From contig CP159373.1 in assembly GCA_032595685.2 (NCBI GenBank), forward strand, positions 3,871,907-3,935,906: 64,000 nt of DNA, read 5' to 3'. The translations under genes were made by a program, and so were the position numbers. Below are positions 27,749 to 37,200 of this stretch, piece by piece. Within the stretch, counting starts at the first letter, position 1. Every line of letters begins with the position of its first letter. Source of the stretch: Candidatus Electrothrix aestuarii (GTDB lineage: Bacteria; Desulfobacterota; Desulfobulbia; Desulfobulbales; Desulfobulbaceae). Below the pieces are notes generated by a model, which made no database searches, was not told the DNA's origin, and worked only from the letters and a program-made list of their open reading frames with translations.

Positions 27749-28510
27749 ATGAAACAAGGAAAATCGCAGGGACGGCTTTATCTGGTCGGTGTCGGACCTG
27801 GTGACCCGGAACTTATGACCTATAAGGCCGTGCGGGTCCTTGAGCAGACCAAGGTCTGGGTGGCACCCAAGGCAAAGGCTGATGGCGCCAGTGCTGCCTT
27901 GCAGATTGCCTCAGCTATGGTGGGGCTCGCAGACAAGGAGGTTCTGGAGGTCCGCTTTCCCATGAAGAAGATCCGCCTGGAGCAGGAGCATGACCCTGAG
28001 GTGCAGCAGGGCTGGCAGGAGGCTGCCCGGATTGTGCTGGAGCGCCTTGATCAAGGCGAGGATGTTGCCTTTCCCACCCTGGGAGATCCGGGCCTTTATT
28101 CCACCTCCTTTTACCTGCTCAACACCCTGCAGGAGCTTCGCCAGGAGCTGCCGGTGACGATTATCCCAGGCATCACCGCCATGTCCGCCTGCTCTGCCCA
28201 GGTTAATGCGCCTTTAGGACTGGGAGATGATGTGCTTTCTGTTGTACCAGCTGCCTTTGATGATGCCCGCCTGCGTGATATTCTCCAGAACTCTGATGCT
28301 GTGGTGCTGATGAAGGTTTTTCGCCGTTTACCTGCGGTGATTGAGGTGCTGGACGAGTTGGGCCTGACGGACAAAGCGGTGCTGCTGGAGCGTTGCGGCA
28401 TGGAAGGACAACACATCTATACTGATATACGCGAAGCAGCAGAGAAAGAGCTCCATTATTTCTCCACCCTGCTGGTTCGGAAAAAACAGATAAGTAAGGT
28501 CGCAGCATGA
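27749..28510 (+). CDS. cbiL: Precorrin-2/cobalt-factor II C20-methyltransferase
   Basis: 253 residues of the tetrapyrrole methylase family. N-terminal LYLVGVGPGDPELMTYKAVRVL is the GxGPGDP motif. FPTLGDPGLYSTSFYLL and VTIIPGITAMSACSAQVNAPLGLGDDVLSVVPA identify the C20 enzyme. It adds the C20 methyl group early in corrin synthesis, using S-adenosylmethionine. Its stop overlaps the start of cbiF by ATGA, so the two are co-translated. Confidence 0.92.
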   Translation: MKQGKSQGRLYLVGVGPGDPELMTYKAVRVLEQTKVWVAPKAKADGASAALQIASAMVGLADKEVLEVRFPMKKIRLEQEHDPEVQQGWQEAARIVLERLDQGEDVAFPTLGDPGLYSTSFYLLNTLQELRQELPVTIIPGITAMSACSAQVNAPLGLGDDVLSVVPAAFDDARLRDILQNSDAVVLMKVFRRLPAVIEVLDELGLTDKAVLLERCGMEGQHIYTDIREAAEKELHYFSTLLVRKKQISKVAA

Positions 28511-29289
28511 ACACAGCGAGTAACACAACGAACATCCCTGTTGTCTTTCTCGGGGCCGGACCTGGCGATCCTGAGCTCATCACTGTTAAGGGACGGCGTC
28601 TGCTGGATGAAGCCGATGTTATCGTTTATGCTGGTAGCTTAGTGAATCCGGCCCTGCTGGATGGCGTGCAGGCAGAGATCCATAATTCTGCCTCCATGAC
28701 CCTGGATGAAGTGCTGGCTGTGCTCACCGATGCTTGGCGTACAGGCAGGAAGGCAATCCGCCTCCACACCGGTGATCCTGCTATTTACGGAGCAATCCGG
28801 GAGCAGATGCAGCGGCTGGATGCACAGGATATTCCCTATGAGGTGGTACCTGGAGTGAGCTCAGCACTCGCTGCCTCTGCGGCTCTACAGGTAGAACTCA
28901 CTGTGCCCGAGGTCACCCAGACCGTGATCTTTACCCGGCAGGCTGGTCGGACCTCAGTCCCTGAGCAGGAGTCCCTGCGCAATCTGGCTGCAATCCAGGC
29001 CTCCATGTGTATCTTTCTCTCTGTCTCTATGATAGATAAGGTGGTGGCGGAGCTTATGGCAGGAGGGTATCCTGAAGACACCCCTATCGCGGTGGTGGAA
29101 AAGGCCTCCTGGCCGGATCAGCAGATTGTTCGGGGCACCTTGGCTGATATTGCCGAGAAGATCAAGGCCTCTGCCATCCGCAAGACCGCCATGATCGTGG
29201 TGGGCCGGGCCCTATCCGATGATCCGACGGCTGCTTCCAAGCTCTATGATGCGGGTTTTAGTCATGAGTATCGGAGGAGCAGTACGTAG
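28507..29289 (+). CDS. cbiF: Precorrin-4/cobalt-precorrin-4 C11-methyltransferase
   Basis: 260 residues. VVFLGAGPGDPELITVKGRRLLDEADVIVYAGSLVNPALL and the HTGDPAIYGAIREQM loop are diagnostic of CbiF/CobM. TRQAGRTSVPEQESLRNLAAIQASMCIFLSV is also conserved. It methylates C11 of cobalt-precorrin-4. The ATG overlaps the cbiL stop. Other corrin genes are not in the window, so the pathway is split across loci. Confidence 0.94.
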   Translation: MNTASNTTNIPVVFLGAGPGDPELITVKGRRLLDEADVIVYAGSLVNPALLDGVQAEIHNSASMTLDEVLAVLTDAWRTGRKAIRLHTGDPAIYGAIREQMQRLDAQDIPYEVVPGVSSALAASAALQVELTVPEVTQTVIFTRQAGRTSVPEQESLRNLAAIQASMCIFLSVSMIDKVVAELMAGGYPEDTPIAVVEKASWPDQQIVRGTLADIAEKIKASAIRKTAMIVVGRALSDDPTAASKLYDAGFSHEYRRSST

Positions 29290-29354
29290 TGTTTTTTTTT
29301 GATCGCTGATTCACTTTTTCAAACAGAGAGTCTGTTTCTTCGATGTATTTTCGA

Positions 29355-29879
29355 TCAGGCAATGTCGTTCCAGGGTAACTCCCGAATATCAGCAATCTTT
29401 CTCCCTGGTGTTGGTGCTTTCATATACTCTGGAATACCTGCTATATCTTCGTCTTCCACATCTTCATCATTCCAGTACGCCCAGTGCCATTTGGGATCGT
29501 ATTGTATTTTTGCGCTTGGAAAACTCATAGATTTTATACGCTGTTCTATGGAAAGATGCAGTGATATCTTCCGTCGTTCCCAGTCATCGTATGCATCTGC
29601 TATTTTTTTCCCAGCTGAGTCTACGGGTTGGTTTAACCAGTAAATTGATAGAGCTGTGCCCGCATCACACAAGGGGCTTTCTAATATCCAATCAATTGTT
29701 TTCTCTGCGAGTTCATCGTCCCAGTTTATTAACCACGGCAAATAATAAAGTTCTTCTGGAGATGTCATTTTTTCCAATAGGGAAAAGAGCTGTTCTTCAG
29801 ATAAATCCATATTTACTAAATCATCTGTGAATGTATTTAATCGCCGCAATTGCTCTTGAGTTAATTCACTGACCGACAT
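29355..29879 (-). CDS. DUF4274-like protein
   Basis: 174 residues, soluble, acidic, rich in Trp. ELYYLPWLINWDDELAEKTIDWILESPLCDAGTALSIYWLNQP matches the core of DUF4274-type proteins (a W-N-W-D-D segment, then P-x-C-D-x-G-T-A-L). Function is unknown; family members are often found with polymorphic toxin immunity genes. It is transcribed alone, converging on cbiF. An RBS-like GGAG lies upstream of the ATG. Confidence 0.55.
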   Translation of the reverse strand: MSVSELTQEQLRRLNTFTDDLVNMDLSEEQLFSLLEKMTSPEELYYLPWLINWDDELAEKTIDWILESPLCDAGTALSIYWLNQPVDSAGKKIADAYDDWERRKISLHLSIEQRIKSMSFPSAKIQYDPKWHWAYWNDEDVEDEDIAGIPEYMKAPTPGRKIADIRELPWNDIA

Positions 29880-30032
29880 GATTGTTATTCTCCTTCAGTT
29901 TTTAATTATGTAGAACTGCCTGTTTTTTTTAGATAAAGCACTGGAATGGTAAAAGGTTGAGCAGGCTAGTAAAGAGTGTGACCCGTCCTGAATATAGTTG
30001 ACACATTAATGACCATTCAGGAGGGGAATAAT

Positions 30033-30431
30033 ATGAAAAAAGAACCTGTCAAACGTTACAGCCAGGCACTTAAACAACAGGTTGTCAGAGAGTACGAAGA
30101 GGGCGTCAGCATCTACAGCTTGCGTCAGAAATATGGCATTGGCGCTCACGGCACCGTAGAGCGATGGATTAAGAAGTTTGGCCGTTCCGGTTACCGCGCC
30201 GAGGTTGTGCATATCCAAACGGTTGAAGATCAGCTTGAATTTAAAGCAATGAAAAGCCGGATCAAGGAGCTGGAATCGGCATTGGCACAAAGCGTCCTTG
30301 AAAACCGGATGCTGGAAACCACGATAGAAGTAGCCGATCAATCATTGGGCACTGATATTAAAAAAATTTCGGGAGGAAATTATAACCAGGGCAGCAGCTG
30401 TAAGGCAGATCAGCAGGCAGGCGGCCTGTAA
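30033..30431 (+). CDS. IS3-family transposase OrfA
   Basis: 132 residues from the ATG at 30033, which has AGGAGG 8 nt upstream. The N-terminal helix-turn-helix reads KRYSQALKQQVVREYEEGVSIYSLRQKYGIGAHGTVERWIKKFG, followed by a leucine-zipper-like helix. It binds the IS ends. An A7 tract at 30360-30366 near its 3' end is the likely frameshift site for making an OrfAB fusion. OrfB overlaps its end in another frame. Confidence 0.85.
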   Translation: MKKEPVKRYSQALKQQVVREYEEGVSIYSLRQKYGIGAHGTVERWIKKFGRSGYRAEVVHIQTVEDQLEFKAMKSRIKELESALAQSVLENRMLETTIEVADQSLGTDIKKISGGNYNQGSSCKADQQAGGL

Positions 30432-31110
30432 CTGGTACGGTATCAGTCGGCAGGCATATTACCAGGCATTGCAGCGACAGATGCTCCAGGCAGCCGAAAA
30501 CCAACTCATCGTGGAACTGGTCAGGGCCATCCGCCAGCGTCACCCACGTATGGGCGGACGAAAACTGCATTACGAACTACAGGATTCGATGGCCGCCTTG
30601 GGAATTTCCAGGGGCAGAGACGCATTTTTCAAGCTGTTATCAGCACATAACCTGCTGGTCCCAACCAGACTCAGCCATCGCAAAACCACACATGCTGGCC
30701 TGTGGCGATGCCCCAATCTGTTGATTGATTTAACCATTACCCACGTCCATCAGGCCTGGGTTGGTGACATCACCTATATCACGACCGAGACGGGATTTGT
30801 TTATCTGGCTTTACTGACCGATGTTTTTTCTCGCTTTATTGTCGGCTTCGATCTCTCGTCGTCGCTTGCGGTCGAAGGGTGTGACCGGGCGCTGAAACAG
30901 GCGATAGCACAGGCTGACGGTGCTGATTTGCGTGGCCTGATCCATCATTCGGATCATGGGGTGCAATACACCGCCTGGCTGTACCGGGAGCGATTGCAAA
31001 AGATGGAGATACGTTCCAGCATGGGAGAAGTGGGCAACTGTTACGAAAACGCCTTAGCTGAACGAGTGAATGGAATCTTAAAAGGCGAATATGGCCTTGA
31101 CGACCTTTTC
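30379..31110 (+). pseudogene. IS3-family transposase OrfB, 5' part (interrupted)
   Basis: 244 codons of the integrase-like subunit. HPRMGGRKLHYEL precedes the DDE catalytic core: WVGDITYI (first Asp), IHHSDHGVQYTA (second Asp) and NCYENALAERVNGILKGEY (Glu). The frame is cut after LDDLF at 31110 by IS91 copy 2 and resumes at 32447. The start is uncertain: an ATT with a GGGAGG box at 30379, or fusion from OrfA. Confidence 0.85.
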
Positions 31111-32446
31111 ATTGTTGTATAGGAAATTATAAAATTTTCCTTTCAACATGTTGTAATTGCGAATAGAGTATTAGCTTAATGAAAAATAAGCTGATAAAAT
31201 TAATCTTTCGTGATTTTTGGTATGTAGTCTGCGTTGAATTGGCAAGCAGGTACTCAAGCCTTCACTGGGAGTCAATCGTTGAAAATGTAGAAAAAATGAT
31301 CAACTGTGGAGAGTCTACCAATGGCTATGTCGAGTATATTTGTCCGAATTGTTTTGAAAAAAGAGAGTAGGGTTCACCTGTAAGTGTCGATTCTGTACGT
31401 CTTGCGGTAAGCGATACGTCGATGAATGGGTTGAAAAGACAGTGAAAAGTATATTCGACGTAGTTCATCGACATTTAGTGTTTACCATTCCACAAGAACT
31501 CCGAAAGATAATTTTTAGTGATCGTATGCTGATCAAGATTATGATGGATTGTGCTTCAAAAGCGGCTGTGGAAGTACTTCAAAGTAAAGGAGTTGATGCT
31601 GTTCCGGGAATTCTATTAGTTGTCCATACGTTTGGAAGAGATCTTAAGTTTAATCCGCATGTCCATATGTTAATGACAGAAGGAGGATTAACATCTTCCA
31701 ATCAGTGGGTTGATATTCCATTTTTGCCATATGGTCTGCTTAGAAAAAATGGCAATATTATTTGCTGACTGAAATAAAGGCTAGCTTGCCGCAAACAAAA
31801 GAAAATGTAAGATTCATAGATTACCTGTTTAAAAGCCAACGTAATGGTTTTTATGTAAATGGTAAAAGCAAGATGACATCAGCAAGACATGCAGCTCGAT
31901 ATATTGGTCGCTATATGGCTCGTCCAGCATTGGCAGAGCACAAGATAACGAATTACGATGGTGAGGAAGTAACATTTTGGTATATTGATCATAAAACAGA
32001 AGTTAAAGTTACCGAAGCGATTCCAGCCAAAGAGTTCATACAACGATTAATTGACCATATCCCGCTAAAGGGATTCAAGATGGTCCGCCATTATGGGTTA
32101 TATTCTCGACGTACAAAAACAATCGCGATAGAGATTTTGATGGACTGTAAACGTTTTATCCAGAAGACTTTTGAATTCATGAAAAGTGATTCAAGGTCAT
32201 TGAGCTGGAGAGAGCGTCTAGTACAGAGTTTCGGGAAAGATCCGTTAACATGTCCAAACTGTAAAGAAAAAATGTTTTTATGGCGGATTTGGCATCCTGA
32301 CTATGGAGATATCTTTGATCTGAGCAGAGACGGACCTTTTGTGGAAAGCAAGAGTAAACAAGAATGCAACAAGAGAAACTCTTCGGGTCGGCAGGTTAAG
32401 TGGATACCGCAATTGCTTCCGTTTTAATCCGCCCGTAGGGCGTTTT
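31111..32446 (+). mobile_element. IS91-family insertion sequence, copy 2, nested in the IS3 orfB
   Basis: Same element as at 3911-5244. The insertion site can be reconstructed exactly: removing 31111-32446 joins GACCTTTTC to GTTCATAAG and restores the orfB reading frame (D-L-F-V-H-K). No bases were lost or duplicated, and GTTC (32447-32450) abuts the right end. This fixes the element at 1336 nt with left end ATTGTTGTATAGG and right end GGGCGTTTT. Confidence 0.9.
31179..32427 (+). pseudogene. IS91-family HUH transposase, copy 2, two -1 frameshifts
   Basis: Translated segments are the same as in copy 1: zinc-binding N-terminus to 31370, then HUH motif HVHMLMTEGG, then a break at the A6 tract near 31744-31749, then the YIGRY segment to 32427. 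Both A6 sites are as in copy 1, so copies 1 and 2 are probably closer to each other than to copy 3. Confidence 0.8.
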
Positions 32447-32575
32447 GTTCATAAGGAACATGCTCAGAAAGCTGTCCGGGAAGCTGTATGGCTATACAAT
32501 TATGAACGGCCTCACCTGGCACTCAACTATGGAAAGCCTGCAGAGATTTATTTTGAGAAAATTGATGTGAAGTAG
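32447..32575 (+). pseudogene. IS3-family transposase OrfB, 3' part
   Basis: 43 codons continuing the interrupted orfB in frame: VHKEHAQKAVREAVWLYNYERPHLALNYG, the conserved C-terminal end of IS3 transposases (YNYERPH). The stop is 12 nt before the right inverted repeat. Confidence 0.85.
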
Positions 32576-32640
32576 TTACTATTTTGGTGTCAACATATTT
32601 CAGGACTTGACAGTGGTTAGCATAACCACTACCTACTTCT

Positions 32641-32708
32641 CCCCCTGCAACAAGCTGTTCCGCAATGGAACCCTTCACCACTAGGCGATAAACCGTGACC
32701 GGGCGCTC
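32641..32708 (-). pseudogene. Fragment of a SNF2-family helicase 3' end
   Basis: 58 nt (32651-32708) match 39207-39264 of the intact SNF2 gene at 52 positions. Just before it CCCCTGCAACAAGC matches the very end of that gene (around 39103-39117). About 93 nt between these two parts are deleted in the fragment. Read on the minus strand it gives RPVTVYRLVVKGSIAEQLV. It is a decayed duplicate in the same orientation as the full gene 6.5 kb to the right. Confidence 0.75.
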
Positions 32709-32749
32709 TTTTTGGAGCCATCAACCCTAAAAAATAGCATGACTGAATA

Positions 32750-32860
32750 CTAGTACACTGCGGCGTAAGTTTCACGCTGCTTTTTAAAGCGAAATTCTTT
32801 GCAAAGAGCGGAAAGGCGGCTCTTAAAAAGAATAGGATAATTTACGCCGGAGTGTACTAG
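32750..32860. repeat. MITE-like element 1
   Basis: 111 nt bounded by inverted repeats CTAGTACACTGCGGCGTAA (left) and TTACGCCGGAGTGTACTAG (right), with one mismatch. The interior is non-coding and partly self-complementary. Size and ends fit a miniature inverted-repeat transposable element; the CTAG termini could include a TA duplication as for IS630/Tc1 types. Confidence 0.65.
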
Positions 32861-32928
32861 GAAGATCCTATGAATTTTGATTTGCACAACATAACTACAA
32901 GGTGTAACGATTAGTATAAAGATACAAT

Positions 32929-33058
32929 TACCAACTTAAGGTGGAACAGCCTGCAAAATTAAGCAATTGCAAAGACCGTCGCGAGGCTATTCCTCACGGG
33001 GCTTTTGCCGAGTTTGGAAACTTCAGAGCCCGAACTTTTGTCCCAGCTTAAGTTGGTA
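32929..33058. repeat. MITE-like element 2
   Basis: 130 nt bounded by perfect 12-bp inverted repeats TACCAACTTAAG and CTTAAGTTGGTA. The match extends inwards to about 20 nt (TACCAACTTAAGsTGGrACA) with two mismatches. It is non-coding. It lies 68 nt from MITE-like element 1 and ends just before egtD. Confidence 0.6.
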
Positions 33059-33115
33059 GCGCAAAAGTTTATATCTGTAGTTTCTATGAGAAAGCAGCGG
33101 CAGCTGCTATTCTGA

Positions 33116-34117
33116 TCAGGCAGGGCTGAAGAGGTTGAGGCTAAACCATTTTCTGGTATCAAACCAGCGGGATTTTAGACGCAGACCGGATCGATCCGCT
33201 ATTGTTGCAATTTTTTCCTCTGAATATTTACAGGATACTTCTACATGGATGCGTTCGTTTTCTTTGAAGGAAACCTCCATATCCAGATCCCGAATAGATA
33301 CCTGCTGATCCTTACAGCTGGTAATATACGATTCCATCCGGGATTCAGCTTTATTGCAGACCGGTTCGTGCCGAAATTGGGCAAGGTTGAAATCTGCGTC
33401 CAAAGAGTTGTTTATCCTCCTAAGAAGGTTCATATTGAATGCCGCCGTAATACCTTGAGCGTCATTATATGCGGCATCTATGATTTTCCAGTCCTTGATC
33501 ATATCCATACCAATAAGCAGACTGTCTTTCGGCTGCATCATCCTGCTGATCTTTGAAAGAAAATCGATTGCGTTGTTATCAGTCAGGTTGCCAATGCTCG
33601 ATCCTAGCCACAGGATGCACTTCGGAACATCTGTTTTTTGCAGAAAGTGTATGCCATCCTCATACCTACCTCCGATTGCCGTAATCTGAAGGTTTGGATA
33701 CTGTTCAATCAGCCTGCGCATACTTTGAGCCATATATTGTATGGAAATATCTATGGGCGTGTATTGCACCCTGTTCTGCCGTTGAAAAAGTGCCTCGAAA
33801 AAAAGTTTGATTTTGACAGGATTTCCGTTGCCTAATTCCGTGATAATGGCTTCTTCTGGAATCTCGGCGATAATATTTCCCATGTTGTCTTCAAGAACTG
33901 CAAGCTCTGTCCTTGTGAGGTAATATTCAGGCAACTCACAAATCTTATCAAACAGCAGGGAACCTTCATAATTATAGAAACAGCCGCTACACAACGACTT
34001 ATGAAGAGATGAGAATCCTTTCTTTACCTGTTTTTTTAGATCGTCATGGGGTGCGAATTCTTCCAAGCTGAAAAAATTAAGTTGGTCCTCTTTGAGATAT
34101 TCCTTCATATTCTTCAT
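33116..34117 (-). CDS. egtD: L-histidine N-alpha-methyltransferase
   Basis: 333 residues, the EgtD (Methyltransf_33) length. Features are YNYEGSLLFDKICELPEYYLTRTE, the SAM-binding ELGNGNPVKIKLFFEAL, YTPIDIS, and LWLGSSIGNLT. EgtD trimethylates the alpha-amino group of histidine to hercynine, the first step of ergothioneine synthesis. The neighbouring divergent gene encodes the predicted sulfur-inserting enzyme. No EgtB-like iron oxygenase is present, which agrees with an anaerobic route. The ATG and its leader lie 118 nt from the divergent gene, so a shared regulatory region is likely. Confidence 0.9.
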   Translation of the reverse strand: MKNMKEYLKEDQLNFFSLEEFAPHDDLKKQVKKGFSSLHKSLCSGCFYNYEGSLLFDKICELPEYYLTRTELAVLEDNMGNIIAEIPEEAIITELGNGNPVKIKLFFEALFQRQNRVQYTPIDISIQYMAQSMRRLIEQYPNLQITAIGGRYEDGIHFLQKTDVPKCILWLGSSIGNLTDNNAIDFLSKISRMMQPKDSLLIGMDMIKDWKIIDAAYNDAQGITAAFNMNLLRRINNSLDADFNLAQFRHEPVCNKAESRMESYITSCKDQQVSIRDLDMEVSFKENERIHVEVSCKYSEEKIATIADRSGLRLKSRWFDTRKWFSLNLFSPA

Positions 34118-34235
34118 AGTTGTCGCGACCTCCTTGATACGTTATAGTTGTTTTTTTATAGAAAATATACGAAACAAGCACGAAGAGCTTTGTTTGTCAA
34201 GTGATTGATAAAAATAAGGTGAAAGGGAGCATTTC

Positions 34236-37200
34236 TTGGAAGAGCAACAGGTTGAGTATCGAAAAGGCATCTGCGGCATCTGTCCTGCGGGATGCTGGGT
34301 GAAAGTCGGACGGCAGAACGGCAAAATCGTCAGCATGCAGGCGGATGAATCCCATCCTCTGGGCATGATCTGCAAAAAAGGAGAGCATGCTGCCGAGATT
34401 GTCTACTCGGAACATCGGCTGAAATACCCTCTACGCCGGACCGGACCTAAGGGTACATATAACTTTGAGCGTATCTCCTGGGATGAAGCCTATTCTCATA
34501 TTGTTGAGCAGCTCCAGCGGATCAAGGAAGAATCAGGGCCGGAAGCTGTCTCAATCTATACCGGACGCGGTGCCTTTGAACTGTCGCTTTGCGACATGTA
34601 CCAGCCCAGGGATATAGCAGTTTCCTCGGCATCAAATATCCTCTTCCCCTTTGGCTCACCCAATACCATGGGCGTGGGCGCGCTCTGTTATGTGTCCTTT
34701 GCCATGATCGCGCCGCATGTCACCATGGGCCGCATGCTCATCAACATGTTTACCGATCTGGAGCATGCCGAGATGATTGTTGTCTGGGGGGCAAACCCGG
34801 CAACTGATTCGCCGCCCCTGGATATGTTCCGGCTTGAAGCGGCAGCAAAGCGCGGAGCCGATATTGTGGTGATTGATCCGCGTCGGACAGAAACTGTTCT
34901 GCGCACAGGTGCCCGCTGGATACCCATTCGTCCGGGAACTGACGGGGCACTGGCTCTGGGGATTATTGAGGTGCTGATTGAGGAGGAGCTGCTGAACGAA
35001 GATTTTGTGCAGCACTGGTGTCACGGTTTTGATGAACTCAGAACCTATGTTCAGCATTTTCCGCCGGAGAGGGTTGCGGAGATCACCGGGGTGCCTGCCG
35101 ATACAGTCCGGGAACTTGCCCGCAACATTGTCCAGGCCGCAGGATGTGCTCCGGTGATGTACACCGGACTTGAATACTCGAACAGCGGCATCCAGGCGAT
35201 CCGCGCCGTGCTGACTGCCTGGGCCCTAGCAGGGCAGCTGGATGTTCCCGGCGGCATAGGGCTGGCTATGCTCAACAGCCACTTCCCGATCAACCGTTCC
35301 TGTAACCAAGCGAATCCGAACCTTGACCGTGCGGTTGCGAGGGATACCTTCCCCCTGTACAGCAGGTACCGAGGAGAATCCCATGCTATCGGACTGGTGG
35401 ACTCTGTGCTCAAAGGAGACCCCTATCGCATTCGCGGGCTGCTCATTGACGGCGGGTCCATCCTTACCTCCTGGCCGCAGACACCGCTTTGGCGAGAAAC
35501 CCTATCCAAACTGGACTTCCTGGTCTGTATTGACCGGCAGCTTACCGCAGATGCGGCCTATGCGGATATCGTTCTGCCGGCAACCACTATGTTCGAGATA
35601 GACTCCTACATGGTTTACGGCCCGATCTTCCGCCTGCGGGAAAAACTGATTGAGCCGGTCGGAGAAGCAAGAAACGACTACCTGATTATGGCTGAGCTTG
35701 CGGAACGGCTGGGATACGGGGAACTTTTCCCGCAGTCCGAAGAGGCCATGATCCGTTTCGCCCTGCAGGGATCGGGTTTTACCCTGGAGGAGATCCGGGC
35801 AGCCGGAGGAATTGCGCAGTTACCTGCACCGGCCATGGAGTACCGAAAATGGGAAAAAGGCAGCCTGCGGTCGGACGGCAGGCCGGGTTTTGATACGCCC
35901 ACCTGCAAATTCGAGATACACTCCTCATTGCTGTCCGAATACGGCTATGAGCCGCTCCCGAAATATACCGAACCCAGGGAAGGGCCTCTGGCTGCGCCGG
36001 ACCTTGCCCGTTCCTTTCCCCTGGTTTTCAACTCCGGCGCAAGAACCCATACAGACTTCCGTTCGCAGCATCACGGTATTCCCGGACTCCTGAAGGACAA
36101 TCCCGAACCCTGTGTGGAACTCAACAGGGCTGATGCGGAGGACCGGGAAATCCGAACCGGCGACCTTGTTGAAGTGAGCACCCTTCGCGGCAGTGTGCAG
36201 TTTCGTGCTGTAGTGAGCGAGGATATTGTGCAGGGAGCTGTTGAGGCCAATATGGGAGGCGGTACTCCGGTCGGTCCTGCGGCCTGGCAGCAGGCAAATG
36301 TCAATGAGCTGACAGATCTTTCCAACTATGACGAAATCTCCGGTTTTCCCGTGTACAAGGCCCTGCTCTGCGAAGTTGTCAGAATTGAGCAGGGAACATC
36401 GGCAAGTCGGAAGAGTGCGGAGAAAAAACTACATACGGGCAGTTCCGCCCCTCAGCAGGAACGGTCTGAATCCAGGCGGATTTATCTTGACAACAACGCA
36501 ACCACAGACCTTGCCCCTTCAGTGCATGAGGCCATGCAGCCCTTTCTGGAACGCAGTCACGGCAATCCGTCCAGTATTTACCGGGCTGGCCGTACTGCTC
36601 GAGATGCTATGGAAAAGGCCCGACGACAGCTGGCAGGACTGCTCCATACCAAACCCAAACGTATTATCTTTACAGGCGGCGGGTCCGAGGCTGATAATCT
36701 GGCCCTGAAAGGAGCGGCATTTGCCTGTCAGGACCAGGGCAGACATATCATCACCTCGGCTGTGGAGCACCCGGCAGTGCTGGAGACGTGCAGATTTTTA
36801 GAACGTTGCGGCTTCCGCGTCACGTTTCTTCCTGTAGATGCTTTCGGCATGCTTGACCCTGAACAACTGAGAAGGGCTATCACAGATGAGACTTTCCTTG
36901 TCTCTGTCATGATGGCGAATAACGAGGTGGGAACGATTCTGCCGATCAGGGAGCTGGCTGTAATTGCCCATCAGCGCAATGTTCTTTTCCATACAGATGC
37001 GGTTCAGGCAATCGGCAAAATACCCGTGAACGCGGAAGAGCTTGATGTTGATCTGCTCAGTCTGTCAGGGCATAAATTTCACGGTCCCAAGGGAGTGGGT
37101 GCGCTGTATGTGAAAAAGGGGGTTCGGCTGGAACCGCTGATTCACGGAGGAAAACAGGAAAGCGGGCTTCGAGCAGGAACAGAAAATGTTGCCGCCCTTG

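Larger units (their letters stand above)
29979..32612 (+). mobile_element. IS3-family insertion sequence, interrupted by IS91 copy 2
   Basis: Imperfect 26-bp terminal inverted repeats: TGACCCGTCCTGAATATAG... at 29979-30004 and its counterpart at 32587-32612, matching at 19 of 26 positions and ending TG...CA. A 3-bp direct repeat GTG flanks it (29976-29978 and 32613-32615). Without the nested IS91 the element is about 1.3 kb with orfA and orfB, standard for IS3. This is a clean insertion, later hit by IS91. Confidence 0.85.
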
